Of a stretch of DNA of 64,000 nucleotides, positions 44,205 through 53,047 are shown one piece after another. The stretch's first letter is position 1, and each line of letters opens with the position of its first letter. The position numbers and the translations under genes were made by a program. Origin of the DNA: Bifidobacterium phasiani (GTDB lineage: Bacteria > Actinomycetota > Actinomycetes > Actinomycetales > Bifidobacteriaceae); assembly GCF_019331775.1 (NCBI RefSeq), contig NZ_JAHBBD010000011.1:1-64000 (forward strand), written 5' to 3'. The notes beneath the pieces are model-generated. The model did no database searches. It saw nothing but the letters and a program-made list of their open reading frames with translations, and had not been told where the DNA came from.

Positions 44205-44307
44205 CGGACTCCTCGCTTCTAGTTGACGGGTTGACACACTAAGACCAATAGTCTAGCAGCCCCATGACCGCGCCGGGCGGCGCGTGTAGGGCGGCGGATG
44301 ATGCGCC

Positions 44308-44450
44308 GCGCACGTTGCGCGCGACCAGGGCGGCGCGCATGCACGGCGCACATTGTGCGCGTCCGTGGCGGTGCGCCGGCCCCAGCGGCGATGCACCGGC
44401 CCGTCGCGGGGACGGACCGGACGTTGAGATGCGTCACGCACATCGTGCGC
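44308..44450. repeat. Three copies of a GCGCACATTGTGCGC-like palindrome
   Basis: GCGCACGTTGCGCGC (44308-44322), GCGCACATTGTGCGC (44346-44360, perfect) and ACGCACATCGTGCGC (44436-44450). They lie in the 258-base gap upstream of the DUF4191 gene and downstream of the dihydrolipoyl dehydrogenase stop. The core is also in the 1940-2021 hairpin. Confidence 0.6.
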
Positions 44451-44462
44451 GGCGCGCCGGCC

Positions 44463-45941
44463 TCACCGGGTGTGCAACGGCCGGCCGTCCGCCTTGAGCA
44501 GCGCCTCGCCCAGCACCTCGCTGAACGTGGGATGCGGGTGGATCAGCCGCGCCGCGTCGGACAACGGCACGCGGTTGCCGACCAGCTGCTGCGCCTCGGC
44601 GATCAGGTCGCTGGCGTCGGGCGCCACCATGTGCACGCCCAGCACCAGCTCCACGTCGGGGCGGTCGGCCATCGCGCCGGAGACCACCGTCAGCGACCCG
44701 GCCTGCCCGCTCATCTGCATGCGGGCGTTGCCCATCATCGGGTAGACGGTCTCGTGCGCCTCCGCCACGTCGTCGCGCGCCCTGGCCTGCTCGAGCGTCA
44801 GACCCACGGCGGCGGCCTGCGGCAGCGAGAACACGATCCGCGGCACGCTCGCCTCGTCGACGGGCCGGGGCGCCAGTCCGGCGATGGACTCCGCGACGAC
44901 GATGCCCTGCCCGAACGCGCGGTGCGCCAGCGCGTGGCCCGCGGTGATGTCGCCCACCGCCCACACCCCGGGCGCGGAGGTGCGGCCGAACGCGTCGACG
45001 GCCACGAAACCGCGGTCGTCCACCTCGACGCCCGCATCGCGGATCCAACCGGCGTCGGTGACCGGATCGCGGCCGACGGCCGCCAGCACCAGCTGCGCCG
45101 ACGCCGTGTGCTCGGCCTCGTCGCCGTCACGGGTGTAGCGCACGTTCGCGCCGAGGTTCTCGCCGGTCTCGACCGCCACGACATGGCTGCGCGTCACGAT
45201 CTCGACGCCCGCGCGCCGCAGCTCGCGCGTCAGGGCGGCGGCCGTGCGCCGGTCCCAGCCGGAGAGCACGCGGTCCCGGCGGATCAGCAGCGTCGTACGG
45301 CAGCCGGCCCGGTTCCACAGCGAGGCGAACTCCAGCGCGACCGCGCCGGAGCCGACGATGACGGCGCTGGCGGGGAACACGTCCTGCTCCAGCGCCTGCG
45401 TCGAGTCGATGAGCGCGCCGCGGAACGGCTCGCCGGGCAGCGGCCGCGGCCGCGAGCCGGTGGCCAGGACGACGTCGCCGGCGGTCAGGTCGACGCCGGG
45501 GCCGGCCGGCTCGGCGACCTCCGCCCTGACGTAGCGCTCCACGGCGCCGAGACCGGGGGAGGGCGCCACATGGACGGTGCGGTCCGCCGCAAGCGCGGCC
45601 TCGCCGCGGAACACCGTGATGCCGCGGTGCGCCACCAGCGCCGCCAGCCCCTGCACCATCGTGCCCACCGCTCGCCGGCGGTGCTCGCGCAGGGCGCCGT
45701 AGTCGATGCCCTCGAAGCGGACCCCGACCCCGCAGCCGGCGGCGCGGCGCGCCCCGTCGATCGCGTGGGCGGCGTCGAGCAGGGCCTTCGACGGGATGCA
45801 CCCGCGGTTCAGGCAGGTGCCGCCGAGCGTTGCGTCGCGCTCCACCAGCGCGACGGATCTGCCGAGCTCCGCGGCTCGCAGCGCGGTCGCGTAGCCGCCC
45901 GGGCCCGCGCCGATGATGACGATATCGAATGCTTCCGGCAT
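44463..45941 (-). CDS. lpdA: Dihydrolipoyl dehydrogenase
   Basis: A 492-residue flavoprotein that oxidises dihydrolipoamide with NAD+. FAD site IVIIGAGPGGYATALRAAELG, redox disulfide GGTCLNRGCIPSKALLD, NAD site AVIVGSGAVALEFAS, second FAD site GVWAVGDITAG, and the catalytic C-terminal pair HPHPTFSEVL (His with downstream Glu). The start ATG 45941 follows GGGAGG. No gene for an E2 or lipoyl-carrier protein is adjacent, so its partner complex (glycine cleavage, a 2-oxo acid complex or a moonlighting role) is unknown; I infer it serves elsewhere in the genome. Confidence 0.9.
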   Translation of the reverse strand: MPEAFDIVIIGAGPGGYATALRAAELGRSVALVERDATLGGTCLNRGCIPSKALLDAAHAIDGARRAAGCGVGVRFEGIDYGALREHRRRAVGTMVQGLAALVAHRGITVFRGEAALAADRTVHVAPSPGLGAVERYVRAEVAEPAGPGVDLTAGDVVLATGSRPRPLPGEPFRGALIDSTQALEQDVFPASAVIVGSGAVALEFASLWNRAGCRTTLLIRRDRVLSGWDRRTAAALTRELRRAGVEIVTRSHVVAVETGENLGANVRYTRDGDEAEHTASAQLVLAAVGRDPVTDAGWIRDAGVEVDDRGFVAVDAFGRTSAPGVWAVGDITAGHALAHRAFGQGIVVAESIAGLAPRPVDEASVPRIVFSLPQAAAVGLTLEQARARDDVAEAHETVYPMMGNARMQMSGQAGSLTVVSGAMADRPDVELVLGVHMVAPDASDLIAEAQQLVGNRVPLSDAARLIHPHPTFSEVLGEALLKADGRPLHTR

Positions 45942-46047
45942 CGTTGCCTCCCTGGGTTGTATGTCACGGTCCGCCCACCCGCGGCCCGTGCCCGCGCGTC
46001 CCGAGCGCACGGGAATGCGGGTGTGTCTTTCCTTAAATATACGAAAT

Positions 46048-46083
46048 CGCGCCCGCGGACGGTCGGTTCCGTCCGCGGGCGCG
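46048..46083 (-). terminator. Terminator of the DUF3043 gene
   Basis: Fifteen-base arms CGCGCCCGCGGACGG and CCGTCCGCGGGCGCG with a six-base loop; the minus-strand flank reads ATTTCGTATATTTAAGG. Confidence 0.7.
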
Positions 46084-46190
46084 ACGACAGCGATGATCCG
46101 CCGGCCGTCCCCCGTGGCCGCCGGGCCAGCGCCGAACGACGGCGCGCCGGCCGGCATGGACGACCCCTCGGGCGACGGCGGCGCCGGACG

Positions 46191-46796
46191 TCACTCCGGC
46201 CAGTGGCCGCGCTTGGGGTAGCGCGGCTTGGGCAGGCGCCAGCGGCGCAGCTGGATGGCGCGGCTCCACGCGTACGTCGCCGAGCGCGAGCCCTTGGCCA
46301 CCGCGCGCTCGCCGTACTTGGCGACCAGCTTCTTCTTGAGCTTGCGCCACATCACCACGACGTCGATGATGACCGCGAACAGGTACACGTACAGCAGGAT
46401 CATCATCGGCAGCGAGAGCAGCGGGTACACCATCGTGACCACCATCGACAGGATCAGCACGATGAAGGCCACCGGGATGAAGAACTCGCCGAGGTTGAAG
46501 CGGGCGTCCACGTAGTCGCGGATGTAGATGCGCCACGGAAGGCGCTCGGCCTTCGGCATGCGGTTGATGTCGCCGGTGCGCATCGCCTCGTACTCGGCGT
46601 TCTCCCTCTCGCGCTGGCGCTCCTTGGCGGCCTTGGCGCTGGCCTTGCGGTCCTTGGGCACCAGGGGGCGCAGGTTCTGCGCCTGCGCGACCTTGCGCTT
46701 CGGCGTGGCATGGCCCTTGCCGACGCTCTGCTCGGGCTTGGCCGGCTCGACCGGCTCCTGGGCCTGTTCTTCTTTCTTGAACGGGTTCCATGTCAT
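46191..46796 (-). CDS. DUF3043-family membrane protein
   Basis: A 201-residue actinobacterial membrane protein of unknown role. A long charged N-terminus (about 1-90, TPKRKVAQAQNLRPLVPKDRK) is followed by IYIRDYVDARFNLGEFFIP and two helices (about 108-150), then a basic tail WRKLKKKLVAKYGER. The pattern RDYVDxRxxxGE is typical of the family. The ATG at 46796 has TAACCT six bases upstream and no ribosome site, so a leaderless message is likely. It diverges from the M20 peptidase gene. Confidence 0.88.
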   Translation of the reverse strand: MTWNPFKKEEQAQEPVEPAKPEQSVGKGHATPKRKVAQAQNLRPLVPKDRKASAKAAKERQRERENAEYEAMRTGDINRMPKAERLPWRIYIRDYVDARFNLGEFFIPVAFIVLILSMVVTMVYPLLSLPMMILLYVYLFAVIIDVVVMWRKLKKKLVAKYGERAVAKGSRSATYAWSRAIQLRRWRLPKPRYPKRGHWPE

Positions 46797-46802
46797 GCTT
46801 GC

Positions 46803-46808
46803 AGGTTA
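46803..46808 (-). promoter_or_regulatory. -10-like hexamer, leaderless start
   Basis: TAACCT on the minus strand, six bases before the ATG at 46796. Confidence 0.4.
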
Positions 46809-46926
46809 CGGTGACGTTAAGACACTGGCGGGCCGGCGGGCCGCGGCGCGCAACGCCGCGCGGCGCCGCGCCGGGGGCCAGCGGTACCCTGCAATATCAA
46901 GGCAAATCGGATGGACAAGGAGTGTC

Positions 46927-48294
46927 ATGACAGCCGTGAACGTGGATGAGATTCGTGCGCGCGTGGACGAGGACTGGCAGCGCATCGTCGACCTGCTCGT
47001 GCGCAAGACCGCGCTGCAGTCGATTTCCGCCGAGGGCATCACCGGCGAGCGGATGCGTCGCTCCGCCGAGTTCGTCGCCGAGGAGCTGCGCCTGGTCGGC
47101 ATCGACGCGAAGGTCGCCCAGGCGCACAACGCCGACGGCACGCCGGGCGCCTGGGAGGTGATCGGCTCGCGCGTCGTCGACCCCGAGGCCCCGACCGTGC
47201 TGCTGTACGCGCACCACGACGTGCAGCCGGTGCCCGACCCGTCCGTGTGGGACACCGAGCCGTTCGTGGCCACCGAGGTCGGCGAGCGCATGTTCGGCCG
47301 CGGCGTCGCCGACGACGGCGGCGGCATCGCCATCCACTCCGGCGCGCTCAAGGCGCTCGGCGACGATCTGGGCGTGAACGTCAAGGTGTTCATCGAGGGC
47401 GAGGAGGAGATGGGCTCGCCGAGCTTCATCCCGTTCATCGAGGAGCACCGCGACGAGTTCGCCGCCGACGTGATCGTCGTGGCGGATTCGGGCAACTGGT
47501 CCGCCGACATCCCCTCGCTGACCACGTCGCTGCGCGGCAACACCACGCTCGACGTGCACGTCAAGGTGCTGGAGCACCCGGTGCACTCCGGCCAGTACGG
47601 CGGCCCGATCCTCGACGCCAACACGCTCGCCGCGATGCTGATCGCCTCGATGTACGACGAGAACGGCGACATGCGGGTCCCGGGCGTGGACGCCGAGGAG
47701 CCGGTGGGCGGCCTGCAGCGCGACCTCGACGAGGCCACCGTGCGCGAGGACGCCGGCATCGTGCCCTCCTACCGCCTGGCCGGCACCGGCTCGATCGCCG
47801 CGCGCATGTGGACCAAGCCGAGCGTCACCGTCATCGGCTTCGACGCCCACCCGGTCGAGGGGTCGTTCAACGTGATCGCCCACGAGACGACGTTCCGCCT
47901 GTCGCTGCGCACCGCGCCGAACCAGGAGCCGGAGCGGGCGCAGCGGGCGCTCGCCGACTACCTGGTCGCCCACGCGCCGTTCGGCTGCGAGGTCAGCGTC
48001 ACCCCGGGCGAGAACGGCATGGGCTGGGCCATGGACCCGAACGCCGAGGCCACGCGCGACGCGCTCGAGGCGATGGAGGAGGCCTTCGGCTGCGCCCCGG
48101 TGAACAAGGGCGAGGGCGGGTCGATCCCGTTCATTCCCGAGCTGCAGCGCATCTTCCCGGACGCGCAGGTGCTGGTCACCGGCCCGGAGGACCCGAAGGC
48201 CAACGCGCACAGCCCGAACGAGTCGATCTCGCTGCCGGGGCTGAGGAAGAACATCGTCACCGAGGCGCTGCTGCTGGCCAAACTCGCCCGCTGA
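46927..48294 (+). CDS. M20-family dipeptidase
   Basis: A 455-residue zinc metallopeptidase. First metal ligand in LLYAHHDVQPVPD, bridging Asp in FGRGVADDGGGIAIH, the catalytic pair in IEGEEEMGSPSF, and the dimerisation-domain histidine in VKVLEHPVHSGQYGG. It cleaves dipeptides (or related amides) to free amino acids in the cytoplasm, fitting the amino-acid importers upstream. The ATG at 46927 follows AAGGAGTG. A strong terminator follows (48376-48412). Confidence 0.9.
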   Translation: MTAVNVDEIRARVDEDWQRIVDLLVRKTALQSISAEGITGERMRRSAEFVAEELRLVGIDAKVAQAHNADGTPGAWEVIGSRVVDPEAPTVLLYAHHDVQPVPDPSVWDTEPFVATEVGERMFGRGVADDGGGIAIHSGALKALGDDLGVNVKVFIEGEEEMGSPSFIPFIEEHRDEFAADVIVVADSGNWSADIPSLTTSLRGNTTLDVHVKVLEHPVHSGQYGGPILDANTLAAMLIASMYDENGDMRVPGVDAEEPVGGLQRDLDEATVREDAGIVPSYRLAGTGSIAARMWTKPSVTVIGFDAHPVEGSFNVIAHETTFRLSLRTAPNQEPERAQRALADYLVAHAPFGCEVSVTPGENGMGWAMDPNAEATRDALEAMEEAFGCAPVNKGEGGSIPFIPELQRIFPDAQVLVTGPEDPKANAHSPNESISLPGLRKNIVTEALLLAKLAR

Positions 48295-48375
48295 CCCGGG
48301 CCGCCGGATCGCCGCGGCGCGCACCCGCCCGCGGGCGCATGCCCCGAAGCGGCTCCGGCGCCGGTCCTCCGACTC

Positions 48376-48412
48376 GCCGCCGCCGTCCCTCCCCGCCGGA
48401 GGGCGGCGGCGC
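48376..48412 (+). terminator. Terminator after the M20 peptidase gene
   Basis: Stem CGCCGCC..CCCTCC with GGAGGG..GGCGGCG, interrupted by one small internal loop. No T-run. Confidence 0.5.
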
Positions 48413-48454
48413 CGTCGTGCGGCCGTTGACCGGGGCATGCCCTACACTCGGGAA

Positions 48455-48553
48455 CCGACACGGGGGCTCCGTGGCGCCGTCCGGGCGGCCACGGGGCTGA
48501 GATGAGGGTTTCCTCGACCGATTGAACGTATACCGGGTAATGCCGGCGCACGG
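48455..48553 (+). promoter_or_regulatory. TPP riboswitch (THI element)
   Basis: The aptamer core is clear: ACACGGGGGCTC, then GGGGCTGAGATGAGG (the CUGAGA motif binding the pyrimidine), GACCGATTGAACGTATACC and GGGTAATGCCGGCG (pyrophosphate-helix motif). The variable P3 arm CCGTGGC..GCCACGG lies between the first two. It precedes ykoE by about 75 bases and should turn the transporter off when thiamine pyrophosphate is plentiful. Confidence 0.95.
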
Positions 48554-48626
48554 ACGTCGCTCTATTCCCGTGCCTTGAAGTACGCGGCACCGAAGGTCGG
48601 TGCGCGAGACAGAGAAAGGCACATCA

Positions 48627-49247
48627 ATGTCTGCTACCATCTCCGAATCCAAGCCCATGCTCAAGTGGCGCGTCGTCGACATCGCCGTCGCCTCGGTCGT
48701 CGGCGTGGCGAGCGCCCTGATCTACTGGGTCGTCGCCCTGGTCACCAGCGCGCCGTGGGGCGCGCTCGAGGCGATCGTCCCGGGCCTGGCCGGCGTCTTC
48801 AACGGGCTGTGGCTGTTCGCCGGCCCGCTGGCCGCCGTCATCGTGCGCAAGCCGGGCGCGGCGCTGTACGCCGAGGTCGTGGCCGGCGTGCTGGAGGCCC
48901 TGATGGGCAACATGTGGGGAGGCGTGGAGACCTTCCTGATCGCCCTGGTGCAGGGCCTGTTCGCCGAGATCGCGTTCCTCGTCTTCGCCTACCGCAAGTG
49001 GAACCTGCCGGTGACGGTGCTCTCCGGCGCGCTGTCCGGCGTGGCCTGCTGGGGCTACTCCTTCCTGACCAACCTGCAGGCCGTCGACGTGGCCCAGACC
49101 TACGGCGTGGTCTACGTCGTCACGACCGTGGCCTCCGGCGCGATCGTGGCCGGCGTGCTCATGTGGTACCTGTACATCGCCATCGCCAGGACCGGCGCGC
49201 TCGACAAGTTCGCCTCCGGCCGCGAGGTGCGCGGCCAGGCCCGATGA
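48627..49247 (+). CDS. ykoE: Thiamine/HMP ECF transporter S component YkoE
   Basis: A 206-residue membrane S component binding thiamine or its pyrimidine precursor hydroxymethylpyrimidine. About six helices; the Trp/Tyr-rich WRVVDIAVASVVGVASALIYW, and the loop VLEALMGNMWGGVETFL, match YkoE. The TPP riboswitch supports the substrate. The ATG at 48627 follows AAAGG. A four-gene-type partner YkoD/YkoC is the fused gene 42 bases downstream. Confidence 0.92.
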   Translation: MSATISESKPMLKWRVVDIAVASVVGVASALIYWVVALVTSAPWGALEAIVPGLAGVFNGLWLFAGPLAAVIVRKPGAALYAEVVAGVLEALMGNMWGGVETFLIALVQGLFAEIAFLVFAYRKWNLPVTVLSGALSGVACWGYSFLTNLQAVDVAQTYGVVYVVTTVASGAIVAGVLMWYLYIAIARTGALDKFASGREVRGQAR

Positions 49248-49289
49248 GCCGGCGCGACCGACCGAACACCACCGCAGGAGACGCTTTCC

Positions 49290-51917
49290 GTGACGGAATC
49301 CACTGACATGACCCCCGCACCCGACAACGCGACGCTCCGATTCGACGGCTGGGGGTACCGCCACGCCTCGCGCACGCACTTCGCCGTGCGCGGGCTGGAC
49401 CTGAGCATCGAGGCCGGCCAGCGCGTGCTGCTGCTCGGCGCCTCGGGCATCGGCAAATCCACGATCCTCGAGGGCGCCGCCGGCCTGCTCGGCGGCGAGG
49501 ACCGCATCGAGCGCGAGACGGTCGGCGAGGACGGCACCCGGACCGCCACCGACGCCGAGGGCGGCGTGACCGAGGGGCGCGTGCTGGTGGACGGCGTCCC
49601 GGTCACGCAGGCCCGCGGGCGCATCGGCCTGGTCCTGCAGGACCCGGACGCGCAGGCGATCTTCCAGCGCCTGGGCGACAACGTCGCCTTCGGCCCGGAG
49701 AACCTCGACGTGCCGCGCGGCGAGATCTGGGATCGCGTGCGCGCGAGCCTGGAGGCGGTGGGGCTGGACGGCGTCCAGCTGCACCGCTCCACGATGCACC
49801 TGTCCGGCGGCCAGATGCAGCGTCTGGCGCTCGCCGGCGCGCTGGCCATGCGCCCGGGCGTGCTGCTGCTCGACGAGCCGACCGCCAACCTCGACCCCGA
49901 CGGCGTCGAGCAGGTGGTCGGCGCCGTGCGCGCCGTGCTCGACCGGCACCATTCGACGATGGTGCTGGTCGAGCACCGCGCCGGCCCGTGGATCGACCTG
50001 ATCGACCGCGTCGTCGTGCTCGGCCTGGAGACCGACGACCAGCAGGCCGCGCGCGTCGCCCGGCGGGGCATGGACGAGGAGGTGGACCGCAGCGGCTTCC
50101 GCCGGACCGTCATCGTGGCCGACGGCACGCCCGACGAGGTGTTCGGCGACCCGACGCTGGACTTCGCCGGGCTAGGCATCTGGCTGCCCGAGCGCTACCG
50201 CCGCCCCGGCGACGCGATCGTGCGCATCCACACCGACGACGAGCCGGCCTACGATCCGTCCGTCGGCACCGGCGAGACCATTCTGTCCGCCCGCGACCTG
50301 TCCATCGGCCGCGACGGCGTCGCCATCGCCGAGCACATCGACCTGGACTTCGCCCCCGGGCAGATCACCGCGCTGGTCGGCGCGAACGGCGCGGGGAAGT
50401 CCACCCTGTCGCTCACGCTCGCCGGCCTGCTCGAGCCGGTCGCCGGGCGGGTCGTCGCCTCCGAAGGCCTGTCGGCCGGCGCCGGGGGCGACGCGCCGAT
50501 CGCATGGAAGTCCACCGAGCTGGCCTCCCGCATCTCCTACGTGTTCCAGAACCCCGAGCACCAGTTCGCCCGCGGCAGCGTGCTCGAGGAGGTGATGCTC
50601 GGCCCGTTGCGCACCGGCTGCGACGAGGCCGAGGCCGAACGCCGCGCGCGCGACCTGCTCACGCGGTTCCGGCTGATCCAGTACGCCAGGCAGAACCCGT
50701 ACACGCTGTCCGGCGGCGAGAAGCGCCGTCTGACCGTCGCCGCCTCGCTGGCGGCCGCGCCCCGCGTGCTCATCCTCGACGAACCCACCTTCGGACAGGA
50801 CCGGCGCACGTGGATGCAGATCGTGCGGCTCATCCACGGGCTGCGCGGCGACGGCGTGAGCATCATCGTCGTCACGCACGACCGCGACCTGGTCACCGCG
50901 CTCGGCGCGCGCCTGGTCGAGCTGACACCCGCCGGCCGCGCCGGCGAATGGCGCGACACGGCCCCGGAACGCGCCGCCGAGGCCGGTTGCGCGCCCGCCG
51001 CCGACGGCGCGGAGGGTTCCGGTTCACGAGGTTCCACTCGGCGCGCCGCCGGGCCGGCGCCGGCCGGAGAGCGCGCCGCCGCGGGTGCGGCGTCGGCCGG
51101 CGTCAGCATCGCCGTCAGCCCGGTCAACGAGCGCGAGGAGGACCCCAAGCCCTCCAGCCGCTCGCCGTTCCTCGCCTCGCTCAACCCCGCCTACCGCCTG
51201 ATCGGCGCGTTCCTGGTCTCGCTGCCGCTGCTGCTGAGCCTGGACTGGGTCTCCGCCACCGTGGCGCTGGCCCTGGAGTTCGGCATCCTCATGGCGATCG
51301 GCCTGACCCCGTGGCGCGTGGTGAAGTCCACCTGGCCGGTGTTCATCGGCGCCCCCGGCTCGCTGCTGGCCGTGCTGCTGTACGGCAAGCAGGGCGGCGA
51401 CACCTGGTGGCAGTGGGGGCTGATCCACGTCACCGACCGCTCGGCCGAGCTCGCCGTGGCCACCGGGCTGAGGATCCTCGCCATCGGCATCCCGGCCATC
51501 ATCACGGTGCTCGGCATCGACGCGACCGACCTGGCCGACGCGTTCAGCCAGATCCTGCACCTGCCGGACCGCTTCGTATACGGCGGCCTGGCCGGCATGC
51601 GCCTGTTCTCGGTGCTGCGCGACGACTGGACCGCGCTCACCGCGTCGCGGCGCTCCCGCGGCCTGGGCGACGAGAACAAGGTCAAGGCGTTCCTGCCGCA
51701 GACCTTCGCGTTGCTGGTGCTGTCGATCAGACGGTCCACCACGCTCGCCACCGCGATGGAGGCGCGCGGCTTCGGCGGCACCGGTCCGCGCAGCCACGCG
51801 CGCGTCAGCGAGGTCCACCCGCGCGACCGCGCCTACCTGGCCGGATGCCTCGCCATTCCGGTGGTCGCGCTGCTGTCCGCCGCGCTCGCCGGCACGTTCT
51901 CGTTCCTCGGCATGTGA
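49290..51917 (+). CDS. Fused YkoD-YkoC: tandem ECF ATPases plus T subunit
   Basis: An 875-residue fusion. ABC domain 1 (about 10-270): Walker A GASGIGKSTIL, signature LSGGQMQRLALAGAL, Walker B VLLLDEPTANLDP. ABC domain 2 (about 330-555): GANGAGKSTLS, LSGGEKRRLTVAASLA, and VLILDEPTFGQD. An Ala/Gly/Arg-rich linker of about 65 residues follows, then the T subunit (about 620-875) with five or so helices and the coupling helix TASRRSRGLGDE and AMEARGFGG. It energises YkoE, completing a thiamine-precursor importer. GTG start with GCAGGAGA eleven bases upstream. Like the riboflavin system in this window, A, A' and T are one protein. Confidence 0.9.
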   Translation: MTESTDMTPAPDNATLRFDGWGYRHASRTHFAVRGLDLSIEAGQRVLLLGASGIGKSTILEGAAGLLGGEDRIERETVGEDGTRTATDAEGGVTEGRVLVDGVPVTQARGRIGLVLQDPDAQAIFQRLGDNVAFGPENLDVPRGEIWDRVRASLEAVGLDGVQLHRSTMHLSGGQMQRLALAGALAMRPGVLLLDEPTANLDPDGVEQVVGAVRAVLDRHHSTMVLVEHRAGPWIDLIDRVVVLGLETDDQQAARVARRGMDEEVDRSGFRRTVIVADGTPDEVFGDPTLDFAGLGIWLPERYRRPGDAIVRIHTDDEPAYDPSVGTGETILSARDLSIGRDGVAIAEHIDLDFAPGQITALVGANGAGKSTLSLTLAGLLEPVAGRVVASEGLSAGAGGDAPIAWKSTELASRISYVFQNPEHQFARGSVLEEVMLGPLRTGCDEAEAERRARDLLTRFRLIQYARQNPYTLSGGEKRRLTVAASLAAAPRVLILDEPTFGQDRRTWMQIVRLIHGLRGDGVSIIVVTHDRDLVTALGARLVELTPAGRAGEWRDTAPERAAEAGCAPAADGAEGSGSRGSTRRAAGPAPAGERAAAGAASAGVSIAVSPVNEREEDPKPSSRSPFLASLNPAYRLIGAFLVSLPLLLSLDWVSATVALALEFGILMAIGLTPWRVVKSTWPVFIGAPGSLLAVLLYGKQGGDTWWQWGLIHVTDRSAELAVATGLRILAIGIPAIITVLGIDATDLADAFSQILHLPDRFVYGGLAGMRLFSVLRDDWTALTASRRSRGLGDENKVKAFLPQTFALLVLSIRRSTTLATAMEARGFGGTGPRSHARVSEVHPRDRAYLAGCLAIPVVALLSAALAGTFSFLGM

Positions 51918-51975
51918 CCGTCCCGGCCGCCGACACGCGGCCGGCCGGCGCGGCCGGCGCGCGGCGGCCAGGCGG

Positions 51976-51981
51976 TAGGGT
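51976..51981 (+). promoter_or_regulatory. -10-like hexamer, leaderless start
   Basis: TAGGGT lies seven bases before the ATG at 51989. Confidence 0.4.
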
Positions 51982-51988
51982 AGCAGGT

Positions 51989-52921
51989 ATGCCGATGAAC
52001 AGCAGCTTTCTTGACAACCCGCGCTCCGAGCGCGTCCGCCGCGTCGCCGAACTGTCGAACCGCAAGGCGCGCGAGCGCGCCGGCCGCTTCGCCATCGAGG
52101 GGCCGCAGTCCGTGCGCGAGGCGGTGCGGTACGCCCCGGGCGTCATCCGCGACCTCTACGTCGCCTGCGACGCCGACCGCTTCGCCGGGCGGCGGTCCGC
52201 GGACGACGCGCCGGTCCCGGCGACGTTCGCCCCGATCGTGGCGCAGGCGCTGGAGCGGGGGATCTACGTCCACCTGTGCGACCGTTTGGTGCTCGACCGG
52301 ATGAGCCGCGACGCGCAGGGCATCCTCGCCGTCGGCGACGTGGCGGCGATGCGGCGCGATTTCGGCGCGCTCTCGGACGACGGCACGGCGGGCGGGGACG
52401 CCGCGGACGGGAACGCGACCGGCGGCGCCGCGCCGGACCTGGTCGCCGCGTTCTGGCAGGTGCGCGACCCGGGCAACGCCGGCACGGTGATCCGTGCGGC
52501 CGACGCGGCCGGATGCCGGGCCGTCGTGTTCGTCGACGAATGCGTCGACATGCTCAACCCCAAGGTGATCCGCTCCACGGCCGGCTCGTTGTTCCACCTG
52601 CCGGTGCTGACGATGGGCACCGACGGCTTCCTGGCATGGTGCGCCGGGCGCGGCCTGCGCATCGTCGCCGCCGACGTGTACGGCACGCCCGGCCGCAGGC
52701 CGGAGTCCCTGCCCGCGCTGCTCGCCGGCGAGGCCGGGCCGGGCGCCGGGGGAGAGGCGCGCGCCGTGCTGTTCGGCAACGAGGCGCGCGGCCTGCCCGC
52801 CGACATCCTCGCACGCGTGGACCGCATCGTCTCGATACCGATCTACGGCAGGGCCGAATCCCTCAACCTCGGCACCAGCGCCGCCGTCATGCTGATGAGC
52901 CTGGCTATGTCGAGTCGCTAG
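51989..52921 (+). CDS. SpoU/TrmH-family RNA 2'-O-methyltransferase
   Basis: A 310-residue SPOUT methyltransferase. An N-terminal substrate-binding domain (NRKARERAGRFAIEGPQSVREA) precedes the trefoil-knot domain: VAAFWQVRDPGNAGTVIRAAD (motif 1 with Asn-Ala-Gly-T-x-x-R), VLFGNEARGLP (motif 2) and IPIYGRAESLNLGTSAAVML (motif 3, AdoMet loop). It probably methylates a ribose in 23S rRNA or tRNA; target not identifiable. A short Gly/Ala/Asp insertion (about 130-145) separates the domains. TAGGGT precedes the ATG by seven bases. Confidence 0.9.
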   Translation: MPMNSSFLDNPRSERVRRVAELSNRKARERAGRFAIEGPQSVREAVRYAPGVIRDLYVACDADRFAGRRSADDAPVPATFAPIVAQALERGIYVHLCDRLVLDRMSRDAQGILAVGDVAAMRRDFGALSDDGTAGGDAADGNATGGAAPDLVAAFWQVRDPGNAGTVIRAADAAGCRAVVFVDECVDMLNPKVIRSTAGSLFHLPVLTMGTDGFLAWCAGRGLRIVAADVYGTPGRRPESLPALLAGEAGPGAGGEARAVLFGNEARGLPADILARVDRIVSIPIYGRAESLNLGTSAAVMLMSLAMSSR

Positions 52922-53047
52922 ATGGACTGTTACCGACGACTCCGGACGTTCGGAGACGTTCGTTCACGCGGATGTTCCGGCCGTTCGCCCGTTGGTCCGT
53001 CGTCGGCCTCGGGGCGTTCGCGGCCATCCGTCCGCGCCTGTCCACAA

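Larger units (their letters stand above)
48295..48626. other. Leader of ykoE: terminator, promoter and TPP riboswitch
   Basis: The 332-base gap holds the terminator of the preceding gene, a -10-like TACACT (48443-48448) and the TPP riboswitch; no gene. Confidence 0.7.
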
